64,000 bases of DNA from Flammeovirgaceae bacterium UBA7330 (GTDB taxonomy: Bacteria; Bacteroidota; Bacteroidia; Cytophagales; Cyclobacteriaceae): the NCBI GenBank assembly GCA_002471275.1, contig DKPQ01000002.1, forward strand, positions 62,001-126,000. The letters are read 5' to 3'. The number at the start of each line of letters is the position of its first letter. Position 1 is the stretch's first letter. The notes under the pieces are model-generated. The model did no database searches. It saw only the letters and a list, made by a program, of their open reading frames with translations, and was not told where the DNA came from. A program made the translations under genes and the position numbers. This document shows positions 16,489 through 24,424 of this stretch, one piece after another.

Positions 16489-18246
16489 ATGAATAACAAT
16501 AATATATTTTCATTGAATATGATCAATCGGATGTTTAAAAACAGCATCCTACCACTCGGACTGGTTTTGGGTTTTCTCTTTATATCATGTGATGAAGAAG
16601 AGTTCCTCAAAACCGAGCCAATAGATTTTTACTCACCGGAGAATTCATACGTCACAGCTGGGAATTATGAAGCTGCGGTGATGAATCTTTATGATCGTGT
16701 ACGAACAGATTTTTTTTCAAGCGATGGCCGAAATGATTTTCCAAATGCCGGGATACAGGGAACAGATATATGCTATGTCCATAAAGACATAGGGTTTAAC
16801 ACACCAATGGAGTCTGTTTTGTTGCCCACCAATGATGCATTTGTATTTGGATCTCTATGGCAACCTGCCTATCGGATCATTTACGATGCCAACGTGATCA
16901 TTGAGAGAGCGGCATCTGATGACAATGAATTGACTGATGCAGAAAAAAGTCTTTTCATTGCTGAAGCCAAGTTTTTCAGGGGGTACATGTACAAGATGCT
17001 GGCCAATCTGTATGGTGGGGTTCCGATTGTGCTCAAAGAAACTCAGGAGCCTAACAGAAATTACAATACCAGCCCCCGTGTTGAGGTATATCAACAGGCG
17101 GCTAGTGATCTGGAAGATGCCACTCAGGATCTGATGACCATTGATGAAGCTCCAGATCACCGGATCAACACATTGGCAGCCTATCATATGCTGGCGGAGG
17201 TTTACCTTTCTCTGGAAAGGTGGCAGGATGCCGTGGATGCGGCTTCGATGGTGATTGATCACTCTTCCACTGATTTGATGACTGCTCGTTTTGGTAGTAG
17301 AGCCAATGAGAAATACCTGATCGCCGAACAATGGGATACTGATGTGTATTGGGACTTATTCCGTAAGGGAAATCAGAACCGGTCGTCAGGAAATACGGAA
17401 GCCATCTGGGTACTTCAGGATGAATATAATGTACCTGGTAGCACTTCCAGGGGAGGACCGGAACTGGAGCGATTATTTGCCCCCCGCATCTGGCAGGCCA
17501 AAGTTCAAAACCTGGACGGAACGACTACTACTGTAGTGCCTGAACCCAATGCTTACACTGGCGGAAGGAGTTCAGGGTTTACGAGACCTAGCTATTTCTT
17601 CTTCGAAACACTTTGGGAAAGGAGTGGCTACAACCAGGATATCAGAAATTCACCTGCTAATATCACTCGGGATTTTATTATTCGTAATCCGGATAGTGAC
17701 TACAATGGCCAGTGGATCTTTGCAGATAATACACCGATTGCCATGTCAAGTTTGAACGATACTACGCGAAATATGTATCCATGGATCGGAAAAACCTCTA
17801 CACCGGGCGATCAACCACCTGAGGCCTTTTTGGAAAATCCCATTGTTGAAGGTGGATTGTCTTTTAGCCATGCTGCCTTCAGGGATGTGTATGCCATCCG
17901 GTTGGCTGAAACTTATCTGATCAGGGCCGAGGCCTATCTGGGACTTACTCAACTTCAAAATGCAGCTGACGATATCAATGTGGTTCGAGCCAGGGCTCAA
18001 GCTCCGCTAATCACATCCGGAGATGTGGATATAGATTACATCCTCGATGAAAGAGCCAGAGAATTGTATTTGGAAGAGTTCCGCGTACTTACTTTAACAA
18101 GACTGGGTATGTTGGTCGACAGGACCAGACGCCTAAATCCAATTGTGGGTGACACCTATGCAGACCACAACGACCTGTGGCCAATTCCTTTCAGTGAGAT
18201 AGAAAAGAACCTGGAGGGTAACCTGACCCAAAACCCGGACTATTGA
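16489..18246 (+). CDS. SusD/RagB-type substrate-binding lipoprotein
   Basis: A 585-residue lipoprotein. The lipobox (GLVLGFLFISC) puts the lipidated Cys near residue 34, followed by DEEEFLKTEP, the usual SusD start. Tetratricopeptide-like helices (for example AAYHMLAEVYLSLERWQDAV) and the C-terminal RagB/SusD motif (YAIRLAETYLIRAEAYLGL, INVVRARAQAP and YILDERARELYLEEFRVL) are all present. It acts as the surface lid of the SusC barrel. The start may be the ATG at 16489 or, with a shorter signal peptide, that at 16519. Its gene follows susC directly, and a strong hairpin lies just after its stop. Confidence 0.95.
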   Translation: MNNNNIFSLNMINRMFKNSILPLGLVLGFLFISCDEEEFLKTEPIDFYSPENSYVTAGNYEAAVMNLYDRVRTDFFSSDGRNDFPNAGIQGTDICYVHKDIGFNTPMESVLLPTNDAFVFGSLWQPAYRIIYDANVIIERAASDDNELTDAEKSLFIAEAKFFRGYMYKMLANLYGGVPIVLKETQEPNRNYNTSPRVEVYQQAASDLEDATQDLMTIDEAPDHRINTLAAYHMLAEVYLSLERWQDAVDAASMVIDHSSTDLMTARFGSRANEKYLIAEQWDTDVYWDLFRKGNQNRSSGNTEAIWVLQDEYNVPGSTSRGGPELERLFAPRIWQAKVQNLDGTTTTVVPEPNAYTGGRSSGFTRPSYFFFETLWERSGYNQDIRNSPANITRDFIIRNPDSDYNGQWIFADNTPIAMSSLNDTTRNMYPWIGKTSTPGDQPPEAFLENPIVEGGLSFSHAAFRDVYAIRLAETYLIRAEAYLGLTQLQNAADDINVVRARAQAPLITSGDVDIDYILDERARELYLEEFRVLTLTRLGMLVDRTRRLNPIVGDTYADHNDLWPIPFSEIEKNLEGNLTQNPDY

Positions 18247-18274
18247 TTGATCGGATTTAAATAATAAATTGTAT

Positions 18275-18308
18275 AAAATTCTCCCGCATGCCATGTGGGA
18301 GAATTTTA
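18275..18308 (+). terminator. Strong hairpin after the susD-type gene
   Basis: AAAATTCTCCCGCAT and ATGTGGGAGAATTTT form a 15-bp stem (one G-T wobble) around a GCC-containing loop, followed by ATTAAAA. It could end the sigma-responsive transcript or let part of it continue into the phosphatase gene, which starts 35 bases later. Confidence 0.7.
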
Positions 18309-18342
18309 TTAAAACCCAATCACAACTAAACAACTGAACACT

Positions 18343-19818
18343 ATGCGCATAAAAGCAGTTTTCGTTTGCCTACTTACCGCACTCATTTTAGCATGCAGCC
18401 AAAAGGATTCAACATCAAAACCTGAAGGTCCTTACTTTGGGAATGGCTTCCACAATGGATGGGCAGATCAGGAGTCCATTGTGATCTGGACGAGACTGAC
18501 AAAGGAAAAAGAAGGGAATATGGAAGGGCAGCAATTTTTGTCCATTTCAAAAGACGAAATGGACCTTCTGGATGAAAATCCGTCCAAAGAGAAGATCCAT
18601 TCGGCACAAATTCCCCAGGGATTTGACCTCGACGATATGGAAGGGGCCTGTCCCGGATCTCCCGGAGAAGTCAAGCTGGCCTATTTCCCCATCAATCAAC
18701 CCGATAAAAAGATGGAACTTCCCTGGGTGGCTGTAAACAATGATGAAAACTTTACCCACCAGTGGCAGCTAGAAGGACTTACAGCTGACACGGAATACCA
18801 GGTGATCCTGGAAGCCAGGGGAGGTTCAGAGACAGGGGTTTCTGATAAAATAGAGGGAAAGTTTTACCTCCCACCTAAAGCAGAGCAGGAAAAGGAGATT
18901 TCCTTTACGATTGTCAGCTGCCACGATTACCTCAGAAAGGACCAACCAGATGGTCACCAGATCTATCGGTCCATGCTCAAGCTGGACCCTGATTTTTATG
19001 TCCACACCGGTGATATCGAATATTATGACAAGCAGGAACCCTGGGCGATGACCGAGGAGCTGATGCGCTTTAAATGGGATCGGCTGTTTGCCTTGCCATT
19101 GCAGCGTGAGTTCTGGACTCAGAATACTTCTTACTTCATGAAAGACGATCATGACGCCCTGCGCAATGATGCCTTTCCGGGCATGAGCTATGGTACGGTA
19201 TCGTGGGAGCGAGGCCTGGAGATTTTTGATCAGGAGCAGTTTCCTTCAAACAGCAAACCCTATAAAACCATCCGATGGGGCAAGGACCTGCAGATATGGA
19301 TTACAGAGGGTAGAAACTACCGGAGCAGAAATACAGATCCGGACCAAAGAGGTAAAACCATCTGGGGGGAGACTCAGAAACAATGGTTATTCACTACGAT
19401 GCAGGAATCAGACGCCACGTTCAAAGTGCTCATCACCAATGATCCCATCCTGGGACCAGACCGGGACAATAAGAGTGACAACTATGCCAATTCGAATTTT
19501 AAATACGAGGGTGATGAGATTCGGGACTTTTTAAATCAATTTGAGAACACTTTTATCACTTGTGGAGACAGGCACTGGCAGTATGTGACCCATTATGAAG
19601 ACACCAACCTGTGGGAATTCGGATCAGGCTCAGGCGCCGATCAGCATGCCGGGGGCTGGAAGCAGGAAGATGTGAGGCCGGAACACAGGTTTCTCAGGGT
19701 TAAAGGTGGATATCTTTTCGCGAAAGTATTTCAGGAAGATGGAAAAGCTGCTATTTCATTCCAGCACCATGATGTGGATGGAAATATGGTACATGAGGAG
19801 ATTTTTTACGCGAATTAA
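18343..19818 (+). CDS. PhoD-like alkaline phosphatase/phosphodiesterase lipoprotein
   Basis: A 491-residue lipoprotein with lipobox LTALILACS (Cys near residue 18). The N-terminal part is a fibronectin-like PhoD N domain (GWADQESIVIWTRLT then TADTEYQVILEARGG). The catalytic part shows metal-binding motifs of the PhoD/metallophosphatase fold: FTIVSCHDYL, FYVHTGDIEYYD, YFMKDDHDALRND and a late FITCGDRHWQ. It should hydrolyse phosphate esters or diesters at the cell surface or in the periplasm. The gene follows the susC/susD pair in the same direction after a hairpin, which suggests a joint role in scavenging organic phosphate. A second PhoD-family gene begins at the right edge of the window. 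Confidence 0.88.
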   Translation: MRIKAVFVCLLTALILACSQKDSTSKPEGPYFGNGFHNGWADQESIVIWTRLTKEKEGNMEGQQFLSISKDEMDLLDENPSKEKIHSAQIPQGFDLDDMEGACPGSPGEVKLAYFPINQPDKKMELPWVAVNNDENFTHQWQLEGLTADTEYQVILEARGGSETGVSDKIEGKFYLPPKAEQEKEISFTIVSCHDYLRKDQPDGHQIYRSMLKLDPDFYVHTGDIEYYDKQEPWAMTEELMRFKWDRLFALPLQREFWTQNTSYFMKDDHDALRNDAFPGMSYGTVSWERGLEIFDQEQFPSNSKPYKTIRWGKDLQIWITEGRNYRSRNTDPDQRGKTIWGETQKQWLFTTMQESDATFKVLITNDPILGPDRDNKSDNYANSNFKYEGDEIRDFLNQFENTFITCGDRHWQYVTHYEDTNLWEFGSGSGADQHAGGWKQEDVRPEHRFLRVKGGYLFAKVFQEDGKAAISFQHHDVDGNMVHEEIFYAN

Positions 19819-19856
19819 CGAATCACCAATTGGATGCCCTTTTGGATTAAGCAAAG

Positions 19857-19884
19857 AAGGTTGGAGCATGTCCAACCTTTTTAT
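19857..19884 (+). terminator. Rho-independent terminator after the phosphatase gene
   Basis: AAGGTTGGA and TCCAACCTT form a perfect 9-bp stem around GCATG and are followed by a run of T (TTTTATT). It lies 38 bases past the stop of the phosphatase gene. Confidence 0.85.
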
Positions 19885-19898
19885 TATCTAAGAAGAGA

Positions 19899-19937
19899 AA
19901 GTGCTGAGCAGATTCGAGCCACTGTAGGAGGTTTTGC
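19899..19937 (-). pseudogene. Detached 3'-half copy of tRNA-Cys
   Basis: These 39 bases match the 3' part of the intact tRNA-Cys gene (20086-20124) at 35 of 39 positions, from the last base through the T-arm to the anticodon loop, then similarity stops abruptly. The T-stem is broken by substitutions, so it is not functional. A tRNA 3'-half lying about 150 bases downstream of the intact gene is what remains after an integrative element using this tRNA as its site has been lost; other origins such as partial duplication are possible. Confidence 0.7.
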
Positions 19938-20050
19938 TGCGCCTTCCAAAGTACTAAGTCCTGCATTATTTGGGTTAGACATAATTGAAAGTAGCAGGGT
20001 ACTTGATCTGAATCCACCGAACAACTAAATATTACAATAGCCTGTAAAAC

Positions 20051-20080
20051 AAAAAAGGCTGATGTAAACATCAACCTTTT
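20051..20080 (-). terminator. Terminator of the tRNA-Cys transcript
   Basis: Read on the minus strand, AAAAGGTTGATGT pairs with ACATCAGCCTTTT (one mismatch) and is followed by TTG. It starts 6 bases after the mature tRNA 3' end. Confidence 0.75.
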
Positions 20081-20085
20081 AAGAG

Positions 20086-20156
20086 AGGTGCTGAGCAGAT
20101 TCGAACTGCTGTAGGAGGTTTTGCAGACCTCTGCCTAGCCACTCGGCCACAGCACC
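20086..20156 (-). tRNA. tRNA-Cys (anticodon GCA)
   Basis: A 71-base cloverleaf on the minus strand. The acceptor stem GGTGCTG pairs with CAGCACC, with discriminator T (U73 is typical for Cys). The anticodon arm GAGGT-CTGCAAA-ACCTC carries GCA, and the T-arm is CAG-TTCGAAT-CTG. CCA is not encoded. A partial copy of its 3' half lies at 19899-19937. Confidence 0.95.
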
Positions 20157-20249
20157 TTTTGAAAACAAATTTAAATTTCTTTGGAAAAGTACAAAAGCTA
20201 AAGCTTGAAATAGCTGCCAAAAAAACTCAACAAGTCATAAGAACGGAAT

Positions 20250-20280
20250 AAAGCCACATTGAGTTCGTCAATGTGGCTTT
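20250..20280 (-). terminator. Terminator of rpsA
   Basis: AAGCCACATTGA and TCAATGTGGCTT form a perfect 12-bp stem with loop GTTCG, extendable by an A-T pair. It starts 10 bases past the rpsA stop on the minus strand and is followed by TATTCC. Confidence 0.85.
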
Positions 20281-20289
20281 TATAATCAA

Positions 20290-22434
20290 TTATTCTTTAG
20301 AATCTTCTTCTTTTGATTCCTTAGCATCTGCTTTTGCTTCTTTAGCATCGTCAGCTTTGGCTTCAGCTGCTTTCTCCTCTTTTTTAGGAGCTGCCTTTTT
20401 TGCAGGCTTGGAAGCTGATTCCATTTTGTCTTTCAATGCAGAAAGTGCTTCAAGGTCACCAAGGGTAGATTTCTCACCTTCCTGGTTGATCTTATTGAGC
20501 GTCTTGCCTTTTCCGCCACCTGTTCTTTTCTTAGGCGCTTCTACAGGCTGATCTGCTCCCTCTTTCCAGATAGAAGTGTGAGAAAGTGTGATTCGCTTCT
20601 CGTCTTTAGAGAAATCAAGCACTTTGAAATCAAGTGTTTCACCTTCATTGGCTACAGTACCGTCTTCTTTTGAAAGGTTCTTGGTTGCAACCTGACCTTC
20701 CAGACCGTAAGGAAGCTCAATCAAAGCACCTCTTTCAGACTTGGAGATCACAGTACACTTGTGGATAGATCCTCTTGAGAATACTGTTTCGAAAGTATCC
20801 CAAGGATTTTCTTCCAGGTGCTTGTGGCTAAGTGCCAGCCTTCTGTTTTCAACATCAAGCTCCATAACCACTACTTCCAGCTCTTCACCTACCTTCACAA
20901 ATTCTGATGGGTGTTTGATCTTCTTGGTCCAGCTAAGGTCTGATACGTGTACCAGTCCGTCGATACCTTCTTCCAGCTCGATGAACAAACCGAAGTTGGT
21001 CAGGTTTCTAACGATACCTTTATGCTGTGTTCCTACTGCATATTTGGTCAGCAGATCTTGCTTGGTCCATGGATCTTCAGTCAGTTGCTTGATACCCAGA
21101 GACATTTTTCTTTCATCTCTGTCGATGGTCAATACAACAGCCTCAAGCTCGTCACCTACATTCATGAAATCCTGAGGATTTCTCAGGTGCTGAGACCATG
21201 ACATTTCAGAAACGTGGATCAATCCTTCCACACCAGGGATGATTTCAAGGAATGCACCGTAATCAGCTACATTCACAATCTTACCTTTCACCTTAGATCC
21301 GATCTCAATACCAGCATCCAGAGAATCCCAAGGATGAGGAGTGAGTTGTTTCATACCAAGAGAGATACGTTTCTTATCATCGTCGAAGTCTAGTACTACG
21401 ACATTGATCTTCTCATCAAGGTTCAATACTTCTTCAGGGTGATTGATTCGGCCCCATGAAATATCAGTGATGTGAAGTAGACCATCAACACCACCCAGGT
21501 CGATAAATACACCGAAGTTGGTCATGTTCTTGATCACACCTTCGAGTACCTGACCTTTTTCAAGGTTGTTGAGGATCTCAGTTTTTTGCTGCTCGATGTC
21601 TTTCTCGATCAGTACTTTGTGAGAAACGACCACGTTGTCATTAGAGTAGTTGATCTTCACAACCTTAACCTCCATTTTCTTATTGACAAACACGTCGAAG
21701 TCACGGATAGGCTTCACATCGATTTGCGAACCAGGAAGGAAAGCCTCTACACCGTAGATATCTACGATCAGACCACCTTTGGTTCTTCTCTTAACCATAC
21801 CATCGATCACAAGGTCTTTATCCAGGGCTTCCTGAATTTTCTCCCATGCGTTAACGATTTTTGCTTTTCTTCTGGATAGTACAAGCTGTCCGGCAGCATT
21901 TTCCTGCTCTTCAACATATACTTCAACAGTGTCGCCAGGCTTCAGATCAGGTAGATCCCTGAATTCAGAAAGAGCAACGAGTCCGTCGGATTTAAATCCA
22001 ATATTAACAATGACATCTCTGTCTGTAATACCCACTACCGTACCATTCATCACCTCTTTTTCATTGATGGTGTTCATGGTCTCCTCATACATCTGCTCCA
22101 TTTTCTTTCGGTCGGCGTCGCTGTATTCGTCGCCAAAACCGTCAGAATCGGTATCCCAGATGTTTACCTCTTCTTCTACAGCAGGTGCTTTTTTCTCTTC
22201 TTTTTTAGCTGGTGCAGGAGCTGCTTCAGCTTTTTCTTCCGCCTTAGGTTCAGTGGATTTCTTCTCTTCAGCTGCTTTAGGTGCTGATTCTTCTTTTTTA
22301 GGCTCTTCTTCTTTCACTTCTTCCTTCGCCTCTTCAGAAGAGTCCTCTGCAGCTTTTGATGTAGTTTCTTCAGCTGCTGGTTGAGAATTAGTAGTTTTCT
22401 GATCTTCTAATTCCTCAGTTTCTTTTTTAGCCAT
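20290..22434 (-). CDS. rpsA: 30S ribosomal protein S1 with long charged tails
   Basis: A 714-residue S1 protein, longer than the usual 550-600 because of tails. Six S1 (OB-fold) repeats are visible: EVMNGTVVGITDRDVIVNIG, DGMVKRRTKGGLIVDIYG, EGVIKNMTNFGVFIDLGG, KGKIVNVADYGAFLEI, KGIVRNLTNFGLFIEL and KCTVISKSERGALIELPYG. The first about 95 residues are Glu/Lys/Ala-rich low-complexity sequence, and the last about 85 are similar (Lys-Glu-Ala) with a conserved-looking LGDLEALSALKDKM. It binds mRNA at the 30S subunit. Bacteroidota 16S rRNA is known to be poorly suited to Shine-Dalgarno pairing, so S1 may carry more of the mRNA-binding load. A structured leader precedes it. Confidence 0.97.
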   Translation of the reverse strand: MAKKETEELEDQKTTNSQPAAEETTSKAAEDSSEEAKEEVKEEEPKKEESAPKAAEEKKSTEPKAEEKAEAAPAPAKKEEKKAPAVEEEVNIWDTDSDGFGDEYSDADRKKMEQMYEETMNTINEKEVMNGTVVGITDRDVIVNIGFKSDGLVALSEFRDLPDLKPGDTVEVYVEEQENAAGQLVLSRRKAKIVNAWEKIQEALDKDLVIDGMVKRRTKGGLIVDIYGVEAFLPGSQIDVKPIRDFDVFVNKKMEVKVVKINYSNDNVVVSHKVLIEKDIEQQKTEILNNLEKGQVLEGVIKNMTNFGVFIDLGGVDGLLHITDISWGRINHPEEVLNLDEKINVVVLDFDDDKKRISLGMKQLTPHPWDSLDAGIEIGSKVKGKIVNVADYGAFLEIIPGVEGLIHVSEMSWSQHLRNPQDFMNVGDELEAVVLTIDRDERKMSLGIKQLTEDPWTKQDLLTKYAVGTQHKGIVRNLTNFGLFIELEEGIDGLVHVSDLSWTKKIKHPSEFVKVGEELEVVVMELDVENRRLALSHKHLEENPWDTFETVFSRGSIHKCTVISKSERGALIELPYGLEGQVATKNLSKEDGTVANEGETLDFKVLDFSKDEKRITLSHTSIWKEGADQPVEAPKKRTGGGKGKTLNKINQEGEKSTLGDLEALSALKDKMESASKPAKKAAPKKEEKAAEAKADDAKEAKADAKESKEEDSKE

Positions 22435-22550
22435 ATTAATTTTGACTCTAAATACGCTACAGAGCCAGAGTCATCCTCTCTGCAGATTTTGTTTGATAAT
22501 ACTTTCCGGGTTACGGAAAGCCCATTCACCCGAATGGAGGCGCAAATTTA
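22435..22550 (-). promoter_or_regulatory. rpsA promoter and structured 5' leader
   Basis: On the minus strand a Bacteroidota -7 element TAAATTTG lies at 22550-22543, placing transcription start near 22537. The roughly 100-base leader then holds three perfect stems: CCATTC/GAATGG at 22537-22522, CTTTCCG/CGGAAAG at 22520-22502 and GACTCT/AGAGTC at 22472-22444. Such a folded leader suggests feedback control of translation by S1 itself; this is inference. Confidence 0.55.
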
Positions 22551-22560
22551 GATAAATTAC

Positions 22561-22624
22561 CTTAAAAGAGGATGTAATTATGGAAAACTTGCCTTAAAAG
22601 AGGATGTAATTATGGAAAACTTGC
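22561..22624. repeat. Perfect 32-bp tandem duplication between rpsA and murB
   Basis: Two identical 32-base units (22561-22592 and 22593-22624), each beginning CTTAAAAGAGGATG and ending AAAACTTGC, sit head to tail between the divergent promoters. With no differences between copies, the duplication must be recent. It changes the upstream spacing of both genes. Confidence 0.95.
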
Positions 22625-22653
22625 CCGATAATAGATTTAATATCCCGGATGGT

Positions 22654-22661
22654 TAGTTTTG
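22654..22661 (+). promoter_or_regulatory. Candidate -7 promoter element of murB
   Basis: TAGTTTTG fits the Bacteroidota TAnnTTTG element and lies 24 bases before the murB ATG. A clear -33 partner was not found. Confidence 0.45.
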
Positions 22662-22685
22662 CAACCTTCAAATCCATCAGAATTT

Positions 22686-23702
22686 ATGCTGACAGACCGA
22701 AATATCTCATTGAAACCTTACAACACCTTTGGTCTGGATGTGGCAGCGGATTACCTGACGCATATACGAACACCTGAGGACCTGGAAGCGGTTTTTTCAA
22801 CCAGCAAATTTCGTTTGATGAAAAGGCTGGTTCTGGGAGGCGGATCAAACATTCTTCTTACCAGACATTTTGCAGGGTTGGTTATTAAGGTGGAAATTGA
22901 AGGTATTACCATCATGGATGAGGATGCCGACAATGTGTTGGTGAAAGTGGGTGCAGGAGAAAATTGGCACCAGTTTGTGTTGTGGGCGGTTGAAAAGGGA
23001 TATGGTGGCATAGAAAATCTCTCCTTGATTCCCGGCACCGTAGGCGCAGCACCCATGCAAAATATAGGGGCTTACGGGGTGGAACAAGAATCGGTTTTTC
23101 ATTCCCTGGAAGCTTATGAGATAGCTTCAGGAAAAGTAGTAAGGTTTTATAAGGAGGATTGTAAGTTCGGGTACCGCTATAGTGCATTTAAAGATACGCT
23201 GAAGGAGAAGTATATCATCACTGATGTCTATTACCGACTGAGCAAGCAGCCAACATTCAATATATCGTACGGAAACCTAAAGGCCACGCTGGAAGACATG
23301 GGCGTGGATGAACTCTCCCTGGTGGCTATCAGTCAGGCGGTCATCAATATTCGCCAGAGTAAACTACCAGACCCGATTGAAATAGGCAATGCAGGTAGTT
23401 TTTTCAAGAATCCCGTGATCTTAAAGAAACACTACCAGTCCCTGCAGGCAGCATTTGATGAGGTGCCGGGATATGAGGTGAGCACTGATGAGATAAAAGT
23501 GCCAGCTGCCTGGCTGATTGAAAAGGCAGGTTGGAAAGGATATAAAAACGGCGAAATTGGGGTTCACAGCAAACAACCACTGGTGTTGGTCAATTTTGGG
23601 GGAGGACAGGGTCAGGACATCAAAAACCTCTCGATCGAAATTCAAAATTCGGTCCATAAAAAGTTTGGCATTGCGTTGGATGCAGAAGTGAATATTATTT
23701 AA
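22686..23702 (+). CDS. murB: UDP-N-acetylenolpyruvoylglucosamine reductase
   Basis: A 338-residue FAD enzyme that makes UDP-N-acetylmuramate from the enolpyruvyl intermediate with NADPH in peptidoglycan synthesis. Visible signatures: the start LKPYNTFGLDVAADYL, the FAD loop VLGGGSNILL, IENLSLIPGTVGAAPMQNIG, and GNAGSFFKNPV with the catalytic Ser. The insert in the substrate domain fits the type I (E. coli-like) class. I prefer ATG 22686; a TTG at 22659 would place the start inside the promoter element. It is divergent from rpsA and followed 41 bases later by a response regulator gene. Confidence 0.96.
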   Translation: MLTDRNISLKPYNTFGLDVAADYLTHIRTPEDLEAVFSTSKFRLMKRLVLGGGSNILLTRHFAGLVIKVEIEGITIMDEDADNVLVKVGAGENWHQFVLWAVEKGYGGIENLSLIPGTVGAAPMQNIGAYGVEQESVFHSLEAYEIASGKVVRFYKEDCKFGYRYSAFKDTLKEKYIITDVYYRLSKQPTFNISYGNLKATLEDMGVDELSLVAISQAVINIRQSKLPDPIEIGNAGSFFKNPVILKKHYQSLQAAFDEVPGYEVSTDEIKVPAAWLIEKAGWKGYKNGEIGVHSKQPLVLVNFGGGQGQDIKNLSIEIQNSVHKKFGIALDAEVNII

Positions 23703-23743
23703 ATTCTCAAAATTCCTTCAGAAATCAACATTAATCTTTGCAG

Positions 23744-24424
23744 ATGAAATTGCTGGTAGTAGAGGATAATTTACAGCTTAGTACCAACATCAAATCTTAC
23801 TTATCTGAAGAAGGTTACGTCTGTGAGGTAAGTGATACCTATCATGAAGCCCTGGAAAAACTTTATGCATTCAGCTATGACCTGGTAGCCCTGGATTTAA
23901 TGCTACCCGATGGTACTGGCCTTGACCTGCTTCGGGTGATCAAGGACAAGTTCCCGCAGATGGGTGTTCTTATCATTTCAGCCAAGAATGCATTGGATGA
24001 TAAACTAACCGGCCTCAATCTGGGAGCGGACGATTACCTGGCCAAGCCTTTTCATCTATCTGAGTTACATGCCCGGCTACGTGCCATTTTCCGTAGGCGA
24101 AATCAGGAGGGAAATGACCTGGTTGTTTTCAATGAGATCAGCGTCAACGTCAATACCTTCGAAATCAAAGTGGGAGAAACCCTCTTAGACCTGACGAGAA
24201 AGGAATTTGAATTGATCCATTACCTGGTGATCAATAAGAACCGGCTACTCACCAAACAATCGATTGCAGAACATCTGTGGGGAGACTATATGGATGCCGC
24301 AGACTCATTTGATTTTGTTTACCAGCACATCAAAAATATCCGGAAGAAAATCAGTCAGGCCGGTGGCAAAGATTATATCCATACCGTGTATGGGGTAGGC
24401 TATAAGTTTAAGGAAGAAGAGTGA
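23744..24424 (+). CDS. OmpR/PhoB-family response regulator
   Basis: A 226-residue two-domain regulator. The receiver starts MKLLVVEDNLQLS, has the phospho-acceptor Asp in ALDLMLPDGTG, and ends with AKPFHLSEL. The winged-helix effector includes LLDLTRKEFELIHYLVINKN and HTVYGVGYKF. The ATG at 23744 is chosen over a TTG two codons upstream. The stop overlaps the GTG start of the histidine kinase gene (GTGA), so the pair is coupled. The target genes are unknown; the TonB-type outer-membrane gene that follows the kinase is the obvious candidate. Confidence 0.95.
   Translation: MKLLVVEDNLQLSTNIKSYLSEEGYVCEVSDTYHEALEKLYAFSYDLVALDLMLPDGTGLDLLRVIKDKFPQMGVLIISAKNALDDKLTGLNLGADDYLAKPFHLSELHARLRAIFRRRNQEGNDLVVFNEISVNVNTFEIKVGETLLDLTRKEFELIHYLVINKNRLLTKQSIAEHLWGDYMDAADSFDFVYQHIKNIRKKISQAGGKDYIHTVYGVGYKFKEEE

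Noticed and set aside
21586..22384. Long open frames on the plus strand opposite rpsA
   Set aside because: They are antisense to a gene with clear S1 repeats and are caused by its biased codon use.
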